A stretch of 64,000 nucleotides of DNA, from positions 4,774,001 through 4,838,000 of the forward strand of contig OZ254082.1 of assembly GCA_965267535.1 (NCBI GenBank). Direction: 5' to 3'. The translations under genes were made by a program, and so were the position numbers. The stretch comes from CAXBNB01 sp965267535. Its GTDB lineage: Bacteria > Bacteroidota > Bacteroidia > Cytophagales > Cyclobacteriaceae. Every line of letters starts with the position of its first letter. Within the stretch, counting starts at the first letter, position 1. The notes beneath the pieces were generated by a model. That model saw only the letters and a list, made by a program, of their open reading frames with translations. It made no database searches and was not told the DNA's origin. Shown in pieces: positions 25,827 to 34,806 of the stretch.

Positions 25827-26867
25827 ATGAATAAATCCCGCGTAGTAAAACTGGTTGTAATTGTGATTGTTTTTGCCCTCTGGCGACTGATCGCTTCCCA
25901 CATGGACAGCAGCCTGTCATCAGAGCCGCTCACATCCGTTCACCTGACCGGTACTACCATGGGGCCTATTCCTTATTCTATAAAATACCTTCACAAGAAG
26001 GGTACAAATTTTCAGGTATCTATCGATTCTCTGCTCAATACCTACAACAATTCTCTTTCTACCTATATACCACATTCGGAAATTTCGCGGTTCAACAAAA
26101 ACGACATCATTTCCTTCGAAACTCCTTTCTTTTATCCTGTACTAAAAGCCAGCCAGCAGGTGTATGAAAACACTCAAGGTGCTTTTGACCCCACCATTGG
26201 CCCTTTGGTAAATGCATGGGGCTTTGGCCCGGACAAAAAAGTACGCATGGATAGCTCTGAGGTAGATTCTATTCGAGCCATTGTAGGGTTCGATAAGGTG
26301 ATCTTCAATGAAAAAGAAGCTACAAAAATAGCCGGTATGAAACTCGACTTCAGCGCCATAGCCAAAGGCAATGGAATCGATGTGGTGGCTGACTTTTTGG
26401 AAAAGAAAGGAATAACCAACTACATGGTGGAAATAGGTGGAGAAGTAGTGTGCAAAGGAAAATCTCCAAGCGATGCTGCCTGGGTCATTGGTATTCAACG
26501 ACCCAGTATGCAAGCCGGCAACAGCGAGCTTCTGGCCAAGGTATACATGCACGACAAAGCCATTGCCACGTCGGGTAACTACCGCAACTATTATGTAGAG
26601 AATGGCCGAATCATATCGCATACGATTAGCCCATTTACAGGCTACCCTGTCACTCACAATCTCCTGAGTGCTTCTATTTTTGCTGAAAACTGTACACTGG
26701 CCGACGGCTATGCCACCGCTTGTATGGTGATGGGGCTGGAAGCTTCTAAAAAACTAATAGAAGCTACCAGAGAAATTGAGGGCGTACTGATCTACTCCGA
26801 CGAAAACGGAGACTATCAGACCTATATATCCGAAGGTATGCAGGAGTATGTAGAGCTTATCGACTAA
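25827..26867 (+). CDS. apbE: FAD:protein FMN transferase (ApbE)
   Basis: 346 residues. The N-terminus has a membrane or signal segment (VVKLVVIVIVFALWRLIA), so the enzyme acts in the periplasm or at the membrane surface. ApbE motifs: TGTTMGPIPYSIKY, DPTIGPLVNAWGFG, DFSAIAKGNGID, VEIGGEVVCKG, and HTISPFTGYPV near the active site. It attaches FMN covalently to Thr residues of target flavoproteins, typically Nqr/Rnf subunits, none of which is in the window. It is followed by a methyltransferase gene after 34 bases. Confidence 0.93.
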   Translation: MNKSRVVKLVVIVIVFALWRLIASHMDSSLSSEPLTSVHLTGTTMGPIPYSIKYLHKKGTNFQVSIDSLLNTYNNSLSTYIPHSEISRFNKNDIISFETPFFYPVLKASQQVYENTQGAFDPTIGPLVNAWGFGPDKKVRMDSSEVDSIRAIVGFDKVIFNEKEATKIAGMKLDFSAIAKGNGIDVVADFLEKKGITNYMVEIGGEVVCKGKSPSDAAWVIGIQRPSMQAGNSELLAKVYMHDKAIATSGNYRNYYVENGRIISHTISPFTGYPVTHNLLSASIFAENCTLADGYATACMVMGLEASKKLIEATREIEGVLIYSDENGDYQTYISEGMQEYVELID

Positions 26868-26901
26868 TTTTTACTTTTTACCCGCTTTCCTGATTATCAA
26901 T

Positions 26902-27642
26902 ATGCAAAAAAAAGAATGGTTTGACGAGTGGTTTGACTCTGTGTATTACCACATTCTTTACCAACACCGCGACAATGAAGAAGCTGCCCGCTTTATCGAC
27001 AATCTATGCCGCTATATGCACATTGACACGCATCACAAAATACTCGATCTGGCCTGTGGAAAAGGTCGCCATTCGATCTACCTTAATCAAAAGGGTTTTG
27101 ATGTGACAGGAGTGGATCTTTCCCCTAAAAACATAGAGCAGGCTAAAAAACATGAAAACGATCGGTTGCACTTCGAAGTACACGACATGCGCCAGGTATA
27201 CAAACCCGGCCAGTTTGATTATATTTTCAACCTGTTCACCAGCTTTGGCTACCTCGACACCAAAGAAGCTAACCTAAACGTGATCAAAGCCACTGTAGAG
27301 TCTTTGAAAACAGGAGGTCAGCTGCTGATCGATTTTTTAAACCCCTATGTGGTGATCAACCATCTGGTAGAGGCTGAGGAAAAAGTAATCGACAATGTGA
27401 AGTTTCGCATCAGCCGGGAGTATACTGAAGACGAATACCTGATCAAATTGATAGATATAGAAGATCACGGCCAGCGCTATCATTTTTATGAAAAAGTGAA
27501 GGCAATTCGGCGGGTAGAATTTTTAGAATACTTCGAACGAACTAATTTGCGGGTAGTTGATGTTTTTGGTGATTATGACCTAAATCCATACGAAATGGAC
27601 CAATCTTCCCGATTGATATTTTTGGTAGAAAAACAAGCATAA
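26902..27642 (+). CDS. Class I SAM-dependent methyltransferase
   Basis: 246 residues. SAM-binding motif I LDLACGKGRHSIYL, motif II VTGVDLSP, and FDYIFNLFTSFGYLD after it. The N-terminus W(F)DEWFDSVYYHILYQHRDNEEA is typical of a Bacteroidota methyltransferase family of unknown substrate. Its stop overlaps the ATG of the ZIP transporter gene (TAATG), so they are translationally coupled. Confidence 0.88.
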   Translation: MQKKEWFDEWFDSVYYHILYQHRDNEEAARFIDNLCRYMHIDTHHKILDLACGKGRHSIYLNQKGFDVTGVDLSPKNIEQAKKHENDRLHFEVHDMRQVYKPGQFDYIFNLFTSFGYLDTKEANLNVIKATVESLKTGGQLLIDFLNPYVVINHLVEAEEKVIDNVKFRISREYTEDEYLIKLIDIEDHGQRYHFYEKVKAIRRVEFLEYFERTNLRVVDVFGDYDLNPYEMDQSSRLIFLVEKQA

Positions 27643-28379
27643 TGATCCATGCAATAATTCTTTTTGTCAGTGCGATGGCTGGCGGCCTGATGGTGTACAA
27701 TTTTACCCGCAAAGAAGGTGTAAACTTCAAACTCGTGCTGATTTTTGGGGGGTCTTACCTTTTTTCCATTACGATCATCCATATTCTGCCTGAGTTGTTT
27801 CACTCCGGCACATCCGAGTTTTCTATTGGCTTGTTCGTACTTCTGGGTTTTTATTTTCAAAATGTACTGGAGTATTTCACTTCCGGTGTAGAGCATGGTC
27901 ACATGCATGCACACAAACATTCGCATACGGCACTCTCGGGGTACTCCCTCATGATAGCTTTGTGCCTGCATGCTTTTTTAGAAGGCATATTCCTGGCTTA
28001 TCCGGGTATTTTTCACAACCACAGCAGTAGTGCCGGTTCGTTGCTGATAGGCGTGGTATTACACAAAATTCCCGCAGCTCTGGCCCTCATGTCTGTGCTG
28101 ACCTGCCATTTCAATAGCAAAAAATTTCAGATTTTTTTATTGGCGTTGTTTGCTCTTTCGTCTCCTCTGGGTCTGTTTGCTGGCAAGTACCTGGAACCGC
28201 TAGGCTGGATAAGCGACAATGGCCTTCAGCTTCTGTTTGCTTTTGTGGGTGGCAATTTTCTTCACATATCTACTACTATTTTTATAGAGTCGAGCCCGGA
28301 GCACAACTGGAACATGAAACGATTAATCGTGAGTGTAGCCGGCGCTACAGCTGCCGTAGTAGCAGAGATGTATATCTAA
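27642..28379 (+). CDS. ZIP-family metal (zinc) transporter
   Basis: 245 residues with about eight hydrophobic helices. A His-rich loop HGHMHAHKHSH (residues about 87-97), the family metal site LCLHAFLEGIFLAYP and the paired VVLHKIPAALALM are the ZIP TM4/TM5 binuclear metal motifs. It should import Zn2+ or a related divalent cation across the inner membrane. It is translationally coupled to the preceding methyltransferase. The following 218 bases contain no clear gene. Confidence 0.9.
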   Translation: MIHAIILFVSAMAGGLMVYNFTRKEGVNFKLVLIFGGSYLFSITIIHILPELFHSGTSEFSIGLFVLLGFYFQNVLEYFTSGVEHGHMHAHKHSHTALSGYSLMIALCLHAFLEGIFLAYPGIFHNHSSSAGSLLIGVVLHKIPAALALMSVLTCHFNSKKFQIFLLALFALSSPLGLFAGKYLEPLGWISDNGLQLLFAFVGGNFLHISTTIFIESSPEHNWNMKRLIVSVAGATAAVVAEMYI

Positions 28380-28598
28380 CAAAACCCTATTGTATCTTTA
28401 TTTTACAGCTCTGGAGAGGCGTTTACGACAATTCCTGTGGTGTTGCCTTTCTTTCTGATAACACGCCTACTTTTTATACTGAAGAAAACCGTAAGACGGT
28501 CAATATTTTATAGGAAAGAAGCGTCAATTTAACTGAATAATTGTTGTACTTCGAATTAGATAACACGTAAATAGTAGTATCACTAACTACCCCTCACC

Positions 28599-29618
28599 AT
28601 GAAGTTATCTCTGTCATTCCACAACACTTTTTTCAGACTACTCATCCCCGTTTTTCTCTTATTGGCTGTAGTCTATGTCTCCACTACCTCGCTTCTGTTA
28701 ACTCATCCTGATGCTATGTCTCTAGGCATCACTCTGGATTTGCTGTTGACGATTCCTCTGGTCTATTTTTTATGCATTCGAAGCACGCCTATTCCAAAAA
28801 CAACAGTAGTACCCGTAATGGTATTGGGTCTTGGAGTCGGTTTTTTCATCTTACCCCAGAACCACCAAGAGTATTTGATGATTTTTAAAATCTGGATTCT
28901 TCCCTTTCTTGAGCTGTTGATTATCGGATATGTGATCTACACCGTCGGGATAACTGCGAAACGTGTAAGGCAAAACCAACAAGAGACACTTGATTTCTTT
29001 ACTGCTGCAAAACAGGCCTGTAAAGCTATTATACCCAATAGACTTGCTGTTTTTGTTGCTACAGAGCTTGCTGTATTTTATTATGGCTTTTTTCACTGGA
29101 AAAAAGTACCTCTATCAAAAAACCATTTCACATACCACAAAAACAGTGGCTCACTGGCATTGTTAGCTGTCGTGATTTTTCTGGTCTTAATAGAAACAGC
29201 TATACTCCACCTCTTATTGATGAACTGGAATATTACCGTTGCATGGGTGCTGTCCGGACTAAGCATCTATACAAGTATTCAGCTTTTTGGCTTCCTTAAA
29301 TCTTTGACTAAAAGGCCAATTACTGTTACAGAAGATAGTGTTCTGTTGCGATATGGTATGCTTAGCGAAACCACCATAGCCATGCAAAACATTAAATCTG
29401 TAGAGCTATCGTCCCTCAAAAGGGATACTACAGTGTCGTTATCACCTCTGAATGACCTGGAAGAGTTCAATGTCGTTATTCATCTGCATGAAGAGCAACA
29501 ACTTAATGGGGTTTACGGCCTGAAAAAAGTGTTTTCTTCAATTGCTTTTTTTGTAGATGATAAAGAACAATTTAAAAGCTTTGTGGAGCAAAAGCTGCGC
29601 TCCTCTCCGCAGGTGTAA
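28599..29618 (+). CDS. Polytopic membrane protein, unknown, PH-like C-terminus possible
   Basis: 339 residues. About seven hydrophobic helices in the first 240 residues (for example FFRLLIPVFLLLAVVYV, PVMVLGLGVGFFILP, LALLAVVIFLVLIETAILHLLLM). The C-terminal 100 residues are soluble and beta-rich (PITVTEDSVLLRYGMLSETTIAM), reminiscent of bacterial PH domains that follow membrane helices. No catalytic motif is visible and I do not recognise the family. It ends 70 bases before a bidirectional terminator, so it is probably a single-gene unit. Confidence 0.7.
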   Translation: MKLSLSFHNTFFRLLIPVFLLLAVVYVSTTSLLLTHPDAMSLGITLDLLLTIPLVYFLCIRSTPIPKTTVVPVMVLGLGVGFFILPQNHQEYLMIFKIWILPFLELLIIGYVIYTVGITAKRVRQNQQETLDFFTAAKQACKAIIPNRLAVFVATELAVFYYGFFHWKKVPLSKNHFTYHKNSGSLALLAVVIFLVLIETAILHLLLMNWNITVAWVLSGLSIYTSIQLFGFLKSLTKRPITVTEDSVLLRYGMLSETTIAMQNIKSVELSSLKRDTTVSLSPLNDLEEFNVVIHLHEEQQLNGVYGLKKVFSSIAFFVDDKEQFKSFVEQKLRSSPQV

Positions 29619-29691
29619 TTTGCTCTGGAAAACTCTGGCTGTTTGATACAAGCGAGGATACTCGCGCCAGCGGTTGATGGATGGGTTTAAA

Positions 29692-29741
29692 AAAAGGCAG
29701 GCTGTTTCCCACACATTGTAGGGGGAAACAGCCTGCCTTTT
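29692..29741. terminator. Bidirectional intrinsic terminator
   Basis: Perfect 19-bp stem (aaaaggcaggctgtttccc pairs with its exact complement at 29723-29741), 12-base loop, with A-rich 5' and T-rich 3' flanks. It lies between two convergent genes (stops at 29618 and 29758) and can end transcripts from both sides. Confidence 0.88.
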
Positions 29742-29757
29742 CTTTTCATTGTTTTAT

Positions 29758-31998
29758 CTAAAACCTGAGTTTCAATGCCAGGAGAAAATTTCTGCCTGCT
29801 TGTGGGTAATAGTAGTTTTCCCGCACTACATAAGACCCGGCCGAATAACCAAATGTATAGCCATTGGATTCGTACTCGTGATCGAGGATATTATTTACCA
29901 GCAGGTTGATTTCTATTTCACTAATAAAATCGGTACTAAATCGTGAAGTCAGCTGCAAGTCGTTAACAAAATAAGGATTGATTTTGCGATTTTCATTGGA
30001 GGTATTATCTAAGTACTGCTTACCCACATACTTGGATAGCAACGACACTTTCAACGCTTTCACTACTTCAAAACCAAAATTTGAAGCTGCTACTACATTG
30101 GGCGAATAAGCTATATCTGTGTCTTTATATTCGTTTTCCACCACATTGTATTCGTCCCACGCCGGACCGTAATCGTACAATACTTCTGTAAAGTTTCTGA
30201 TTTTGTTTTGGCTAAAGGTTACGTTTCCACTCCAATCCAGACGCTCGGTCAGCTGCACGCCTCCGCTCAACTCTACTCCTCTGCGGTAACTCTCCGGCAC
30301 ATTGGTACGAATGGCACTTCCTACATCGTTTAATGCACCTGTCAACACGAGTTGATTGTCGTAACTCATGTTGTAGAGGTTAAATTCTACTGCGTAGTTT
30401 TCTGCGTTTCTCTTATAACCCAGTTCCAGGTCGTTTAATGTTTCGTGCTTGGGATGTGCCACAGCGTCCACAAAATCGTTTCTGTCCGGCTCCCTATTGC
30501 CCCGAGCAAACGACACATATACATTGGCCTGCTCATCGAGCTGGTAAGTAAGTCCTAGTTTAGGATTGAAAAAATTGTAATTGTCGCCCGTAGCAATGGG
30601 TCGCTGATCGCTATCTATACCTTCGGTATGATAGTTTACTTTTCTCAACTGAGCATCGGCAAACAAATTGAGCTTATCGCTAAGCTGATAGTTGATTTTC
30701 AAAAAGGAGTTAAAGTCTTTTTTCTCTCCTACATTGTCATAATAGCGGTCGCCAAGGGTCATATTCGATGCGTACTCTGACCAGATAATCTTACCAAAGT
30801 GGTCGCCTGAGTAATAGTGATAGCCTCCTCCAAGCTTAGCTTGTATTTTCTCGCCATTCCAATTCAATCCGTAGGTAAATCCATAGAAGTCATTGTCGAG
30901 CCATCGTCTGCGGACTATATCTGCCGACGTGATTTCTTCCGAACCTATCGTTATGTTTTCCAGCCCATAGTCCTCAAAATCATCGTCTTCCTTGAACTGC
31001 TCGAAATATCCTCTGCCGTAGGTATAATGCCCCGAAAGATTAAATGCCCACTCGTCGGTGATTTCGTGGTTTAAATGCAGCTGATAATGATCCTGGGCGT
31101 AATTGTCTACTTCATTTTCATACGTGTACCAATTGAAGGTGCGTCCGTCATTTCTCAGGTTATTCGCTACTTCGTCACTTACTCCATTGTTGTCAATCAC
31201 AGCCTGAATGCCGTCTGCATCGTTGGTCAAAACGGCTTCCGGCGTACCATACCAGGCCTGCTGAGTAATCTCTTTTCCTCCAAAGGCCAATGCCTTTACG
31301 GTAGTTCTGTTTCCAATATAGGCACCCGACAGGTAATAGGATTTCAAATTGGCTGCTGATCGATCGATATAGCCATCGGATGCTATCTGTGACAACCGAC
31401 CCTCAAACGACCACTTGCCATCGATCAACCCTGAGTTTACAATCACGTTGTGTTTGCGGGTATTGAATGAACCTACGGTGTTGTTTACCTCTGCAAAGGC
31501 TTTTTGTGAAGGTGCACTGGTTTCCAGGTTAACCGTGGCTCCAAAGGCGCCTGCGCCATTGGTAGATGTGCCCACGCCACGCTGTATCTGTATGGAATTG
31601 ACTGACGATGAAAAATCGGGCATATTGACCCAAAACGTACCCTGAGACTCTGCGTCGTTGTAGGGTATGCCGTTGATTGTAATGTTGACCCGTGTAGGAT
31701 CACTCCCGCGAATTCTCATACCGGTATATCCTATGCCCGCTCCTGCATCTGAGGTAGTTACCAGCGAAGGGGTAAAATTGAGCAAATAGGGCATATCCTG
31801 TCCAATGTTGCGCTCTTCTATTGCCTCTTTGTCCATGTTGGTATAGGCTACCGGTGTTTTGTTGCCGGCTCTGGTACTCGATACAATAATTTCTTCCAGC
31901 CCGATGGTTTTCAGGCTATCCTGTAGTGCTGCGTCCTGCGCATGCATTACACCCGACAATAGCACAGCCGCTACTGCCAACAGCATAATTTTTCTCAT
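29758..31998 (-). CDS. TonB-dependent receptor under TPP control (probable thiamin receptor)
   Basis: 746 residues. Signal peptide MRKIMLLAVAAVLLSGVMHAQ, plug domain starting LEEIIVSSTRAGNKTPVAYTN with GMRIRGSDPTRVNITINGIP, then a barrel of about 600 residues ending in LALKLRF. It lacks the CarboxypepD-like and STN extensions of the receptor at 17.4-20.0 kb, so it is a simple transporter. The 5' leader is a TPP riboswitch with its own promoter. Bacteroides thetaiotaomicron has an outer-membrane TonB receptor for thiamin of the same regulatory kind, so thiamin or a precursor is the likely ligand. No inner-membrane thiamin transporter follows; the gene ends at a terminator. Confidence 0.88.
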   Translation of the reverse strand: MRKIMLLAVAAVLLSGVMHAQDAALQDSLKTIGLEEIIVSSTRAGNKTPVAYTNMDKEAIEERNIGQDMPYLLNFTPSLVTTSDAGAGIGYTGMRIRGSDPTRVNITINGIPYNDAESQGTFWVNMPDFSSSVNSIQIQRGVGTSTNGAGAFGATVNLETSAPSQKAFAEVNNTVGSFNTRKHNVIVNSGLIDGKWSFEGRLSQIASDGYIDRSAANLKSYYLSGAYIGNRTTVKALAFGGKEITQQAWYGTPEAVLTNDADGIQAVIDNNGVSDEVANNLRNDGRTFNWYTYENEVDNYAQDHYQLHLNHEITDEWAFNLSGHYTYGRGYFEQFKEDDDFEDYGLENITIGSEEITSADIVRRRWLDNDFYGFTYGLNWNGEKIQAKLGGGYHYYSGDHFGKIIWSEYASNMTLGDRYYDNVGEKKDFNSFLKINYQLSDKLNLFADAQLRKVNYHTEGIDSDQRPIATGDNYNFFNPKLGLTYQLDEQANVYVSFARGNREPDRNDFVDAVAHPKHETLNDLELGYKRNAENYAVEFNLYNMSYDNQLVLTGALNDVGSAIRTNVPESYRRGVELSGGVQLTERLDWSGNVTFSQNKIRNFTEVLYDYGPAWDEYNVVENEYKDTDIAYSPNVVAASNFGFEVVKALKVSLLSKYVGKQYLDNTSNENRKINPYFVNDLQLTSRFSTDFISEIEINLLVNNILDHEYESNGYTFGYSAGSYVVRENYYYPQAGRNFLLALKLRF

Positions 31999-32063
31999 GT
32001 GTGTTCTTAATTATTCGGTTAAACAAAACAGCCCCAAGGGGTCGGAACTGCCATTACGTTTTA

Positions 32064-32139
32064 CCATACCTCCCTTCGCCGGCATTACCCGGAGCAGGTT
32101 CAATGGGTATATTCTCAGCCCGTAAGTGGGCACCCCTTA
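32064..32139 (-). ncRNA. TPP riboswitch (THI element)
   Basis: Read on the minus strand, the diagnostic segments appear in order: GGGGTGCCC, then GGGCTGAGAATATACCC (the CTGAGA box), GAACCTGCTCCGGGTAATGCC, then GCGAAGGGAGG. These are the pyrimidine- and pyrophosphate-sensing helices of the thiamin pyrophosphate aptamer. P1 is weak (CAATA / TATGG). Downstream, before the receptor ATG, a GC-rich ccccttggggct hairpin element is followed by tgttttgttt and could be the expression platform. High TPP should turn the receptor gene off. Confidence 0.93.
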
Positions 32140-32146
32140 TTGTTTG

Positions 32147-32154
32147 CAAAGGTA
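32147..32154 (-). promoter_or_regulatory. -7 element of the TPP-riboswitch transcript
   Basis: TACCTTTG on the minus strand (TAnnTTTG) ends 8 bases before the aptamer, so the transcript should begin almost exactly at the riboswitch. No strong -33 element is seen at the ideal spacing. Confidence 0.5.
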
Positions 32155-32189
32155 GAGGGAAAGGGACAATATAAAAATTGAACCCTCTT

Positions 32190-32660
32190 TTAGATCATTT
32201 TCACTAACTTCTCCAAATACTCCGCATCGACCTTATCGAAAGTATTGAGTTGGTCGCTATCGATATCGAGCACCATGGTTACCTGTCCGTTTTTTTGTAC
32301 AGGTACTACTATTTCTGATCGGGAATCGCCACTACAAGCGATATGACCCGGAAACTTATCCACATCCTCCACTACTATAGTTTCAGCTTTTTGCCAGGCT
32401 GTGCCACATACGCCCTTTCCTTTCCGGATGCGGGTGCAGGCAATCGGCCCTTGAAAAGGTCCCAATACAAGTTCCTCATCTTTAACCAGATAGAAGCCCA
32501 CCCAAAGGAAGTCGAAAGTTTGTTTGAGTGCAGCAGATATATTGGCCAGGTTGGCAATCTGATCCGTCTCTCCCTGAATCAGCGCTTCCAGCTGGGGTAG
32601 CAGTTCTTCATACCGCTGTGCTTTGTCTGCCGATAGGGTAATATGAAGCTCTTCTGCCAT
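32190..32660 (-). CDS. msrC: Free methionine-(R)-sulfoxide reductase (GAF-type fRMsr)
   Basis: 156 residues, one GAF domain. The family's cysteines are in place: PIACTRI (about 84), KGVCGTAW (about 94) and HIACSGDSRSEIVVP (about 118), the last being the catalytic one. The enzyme reduces free L-methionine-(R)-sulfoxide to methionine in the cytoplasm. Its ATG overlaps the hisIE stop codon (TAATG), so it is the last gene of the his transcript and is translationally coupled, which is unusual for a methionine repair enzyme. Confidence 0.92.
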   Translation of the reverse strand: MAEELHITLSADKAQRYEELLPQLEALIQGETDQIANLANISAALKQTFDFLWVGFYLVKDEELVLGPFQGPIACTRIRKGKGVCGTAWQKAETIVVEDVDKFPGHIACSGDSRSEIVVPVQKNGQVTMVLDIDSDQLNTFDKVDAEYLEKLVKMI

Positions 32661-33253
32661 TACTTGTGTCTTTCTTCCAGTATTTTCACCACGTCTTTCA
32701 AGGTATAGCCTTTGGCTTGCAGCAATATCAGGTAGTGGTAAAGCAGGTCTGCAGATTCGTTGAGAAACAACTCTTCGTTATCATCTTTGGCCTCTATCAC
32801 CACTTCTACCGCTTCTTCGCCTACTTTTTGGGCTACCTTGTTGATCCCTTTTTGGAAAAGTGAGGAGGTGTATGATTTTCCTGACGGGTTGTTTTTCCTG
32901 TCGGCTATAACGTCTTCCAGTCGGGATAAAAACCCATAAGATGCTTGATTATCTTCTGCCCAGCAGGTGTCTGTTCCTTTGTGGCATGTGGGGCCTACCG
33001 GTTTGGCTTGCACCAGCAGTGTATCTTCATCACAATCGTTTTTGATGCTTACCAGTTCCAGAAAATTTCCGCTTTCTTCCCCCTTGGTCCAAAGCCTGTT
33101 TTTACTTCGGCTATAGAAAGTCACCTTACCTGATTCTACAGTTTTATCATAGGCTTCCTGATTCATATAGCCCAGCATCAGTACCGATTTAGTATTCGCA
33201 TCCTGTACTATGGCCGGTATCAGCCCACTTCCTTTATCAAAATTTATTTTCAT
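32660..33253 (-). CDS. hisI: Bifunctional phosphoribosyl-AMP cyclohydrolase / phosphoribosyl-ATP pyrophosphatase HisIE
   Basis: 197 residues from ATG 33253 (an upstream in-frame ATG at 33271 overlaps a hairpin, so I prefer the second). The N-terminal HisI part has GYMNQEA, TKGEESGNFL, DCDEDTLLVQ and the zinc cysteines CHKGTDTC. The C-terminal HisE part has SLFQKGINKVAQKVGEEAVE and ESADLLYHYLILL. It performs steps 2 and 3 of histidine synthesis. It is 85 bases after the hisF stop, with two hairpins in between, and directly couples to msrC. Confidence 0.95.
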   Translation of the reverse strand: MKINFDKGSGLIPAIVQDANTKSVLMLGYMNQEAYDKTVESGKVTFYSRSKNRLWTKGEESGNFLELVSIKNDCDEDTLLVQAKPVGPTCHKGTDTCWAEDNQASYGFLSRLEDVIADRKNNPSGKSYTSSLFQKGINKVAQKVGEEAVEVVIEAKDDNEELFLNESADLLYHYLILLQAKGYTLKDVVKILEERHK

Positions 33254-33269
33254 GTTTTTATTCTTTATC

Positions 33270-33311
33270 ATCCACGTTCTGGTGGATTTTACTACGATTA
33301 TTTAATCGTAG
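33270..33311 (-). other. Two adjacent hairpins in the hisF-hisIE gap
   Basis: Hairpin A: atccac-gttctg-gtggat (33270-33287). Hairpin B: ctacgatt-attt-aatcgtag (33292-33311), 8 perfect pairs. They fill the only sizeable gap inside the his operon. On the minus strand no T run follows, so they look like mRNA processing/stability or pausing structures rather than terminators. On the plus strand hairpin B is followed by acgtttttt. Confidence 0.45.
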
Positions 33312-33338
33312 ACGTTTTTTCTTACTATTAAAATACAC

Positions 33339-34094
33339 TTAAAACCTCATCGGTATACCCTGCTTTGCCAGGGTACTCTTCAGGTCTTTGATTTCGATTT
33401 CCTTAAAGTGAAATACACTGGCGGCCAGTGCTGCATCGGATTTTCCATGCACAAAAGTATCGGCAAAGTGCTGAATGGTGCCGGCTCCTCCCGAAGCTAT
33501 TATCGGTATATTGAGCATCTCCGACATTTTAGCCAGTGCCTCATCTGCAAACCCGTTTTTTGTGCCATCGTGATCCATGGAGGTAAAAAGAATCTCACCG
33601 GCTCCCCGCTCTTCGGCTTCCTTTACCCAGTCGAACAAGTCTATCTCGGTGGGCACTTTTCCTCCTACCAGATGTACCTTCCATTGCCCGTCTATCTGCT
33701 TGGCGTCTACTGCCAATACGATACATTGTGCTCCAAACTCGTTGCTCAGCTCGCTAATGAGTTCCGGCCGTCGTACGGCTGCTGAATTGATAGAGACTTT
33801 GTCTGCTCCTGCATGCAAAAGTATATTGACATCCTCCTTGCTGGATATACCTCCTCCTACAGTAAAGGGTATGCTCACCTTCCTGGCTACTTTTTCTACC
33901 ATTTCAGCCAGGGTTTTGCGTTTTTCTCCTGTGGCTGTAATGTCCAGAAAAACCAATTCATCTGCCCCGTTTTCAGAATATATAGCTGCCAGTTCCACCG
34001 GGTCGCCTGCATCAATCAGGTTTTCGAAGTTGACCCCCTTTACTGTGCGGCCATCCTTTACATCGAGGCAGGGTACTATTCTTTTAGTCAACAT
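33339..34094 (-). CDS. hisF: Imidazole glycerol phosphate synthase cyclase subunit HisF
   Basis: 251 residues, full length. TIM-barrel phosphate-binding motifs: CLDVKDGRTVKGVNF (catalytic Asp near residue 11), FTVGGGI, VDAKQIDG (second catalytic Asp) and SGGAG. With HisH it turns PRFAR plus ammonia into IGP and AICAR. The start overlaps hisA by 11 bases. Confidence 0.98.
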   Translation of the reverse strand: MLTKRIVPCLDVKDGRTVKGVNFENLIDAGDPVELAAIYSENGADELVFLDITATGEKRKTLAEMVEKVARKVSIPFTVGGGISSKEDVNILLHAGADKVSINSAAVRRPELISELSNEFGAQCIVLAVDAKQIDGQWKVHLVGGKVPTEIDLFDWVKEAEERGAGEILFTSMDHDGTKNGFADEALAKMSEMLNIPIIASGGAGTIQHFADTFVHGKSDAALAASVFHFKEIEIKDLKSTLAKQGIPMRF

Positions 34095-34806
34095 ATTTTC
34101 TCAGGTCTGCTAGAGTTATTCTGTTTTCGTAGATGGCCTTACCAATGATTACTCCATCTGCTCCGATTTCGATCAGTGGGTCGATCTCGTCCAATTCGGT
34201 AATACCTCCACTGGCTACTACTTTCATATCCGGAAATCTGGAAAGGATTTTTTTGTACAAATCGAGAGAAGCTCCCTGTAGCATACCGTCTTTGTCTATA
34301 TCTGTGCTTACCAGGTATTTCAACCCGGCCTCTTCAAAGCTGCCGATAAAATCGTAGATATCTGTATCGGTAGCATCCTGCCAACCTCCTATGGCTATTT
34401 TTTCTTTTTTTGCGTCGGCGCTCAGTATCACTTTATCCGAACCGTGTGCCATCAACCAGCTCAAAAACAACTCTCTATTTTTTACGGCTGTACTGCCCAC
34501 ATTGACCTGTGCCGCGCCACTGTTGAAGGCTATATTGATGTCTTCGTCGGCTTTAATTCCTCCACCAAAGTCGATCGACAAATTTGTTTTTCCGGCTATT
34601 TTTTCCAGCACTTTCCAATTGACTATCCCCGACGACTTGGCTCCATCCAGATCTACCAAATGCAAATATTTGATGCCATTATCTTCAAATTCTTTGGCTA
34701 CTTCCAGCGGATCTTCATTGTATATTTTCTTTTGATTGTAATCGCCCTTAGTCAGGCGTACGCACTTTCCTTCTATCAGGTCTATGGCTGGTATTATCCT
34801 TATCAT
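34084..34806 (-). CDS. hisA: ProFAR isomerase HisA
   Basis: 240 residues. Half-barrel repeat motifs IPAIDLIEGKCVRL (catalytic Asp8), IDFGGGI and STDIDKDGM (second Asp) plus VVASGGI. It converts ProFAR to PRFAR by an Amadori rearrangement. It overlaps hisH by 4 bases (ATGA type) and hisF by 11 bases, the tight packing expected for a his operon. Confidence 0.98.
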   Translation of the reverse strand: MIRIIPAIDLIEGKCVRLTKGDYNQKKIYNEDPLEVAKEFEDNGIKYLHLVDLDGAKSSGIVNWKVLEKIAGKTNLSIDFGGGIKADEDINIAFNSGAAQVNVGSTAVKNRELFLSWLMAHGSDKVILSADAKKEKIAIGGWQDATDTDIYDFIGSFEEAGLKYLVSTDIDKDGMLQGASLDLYKKILSRFPDMKVVASGGITELDEIDPLIEIGADGVIIGKAIYENRITLADLRKYVD

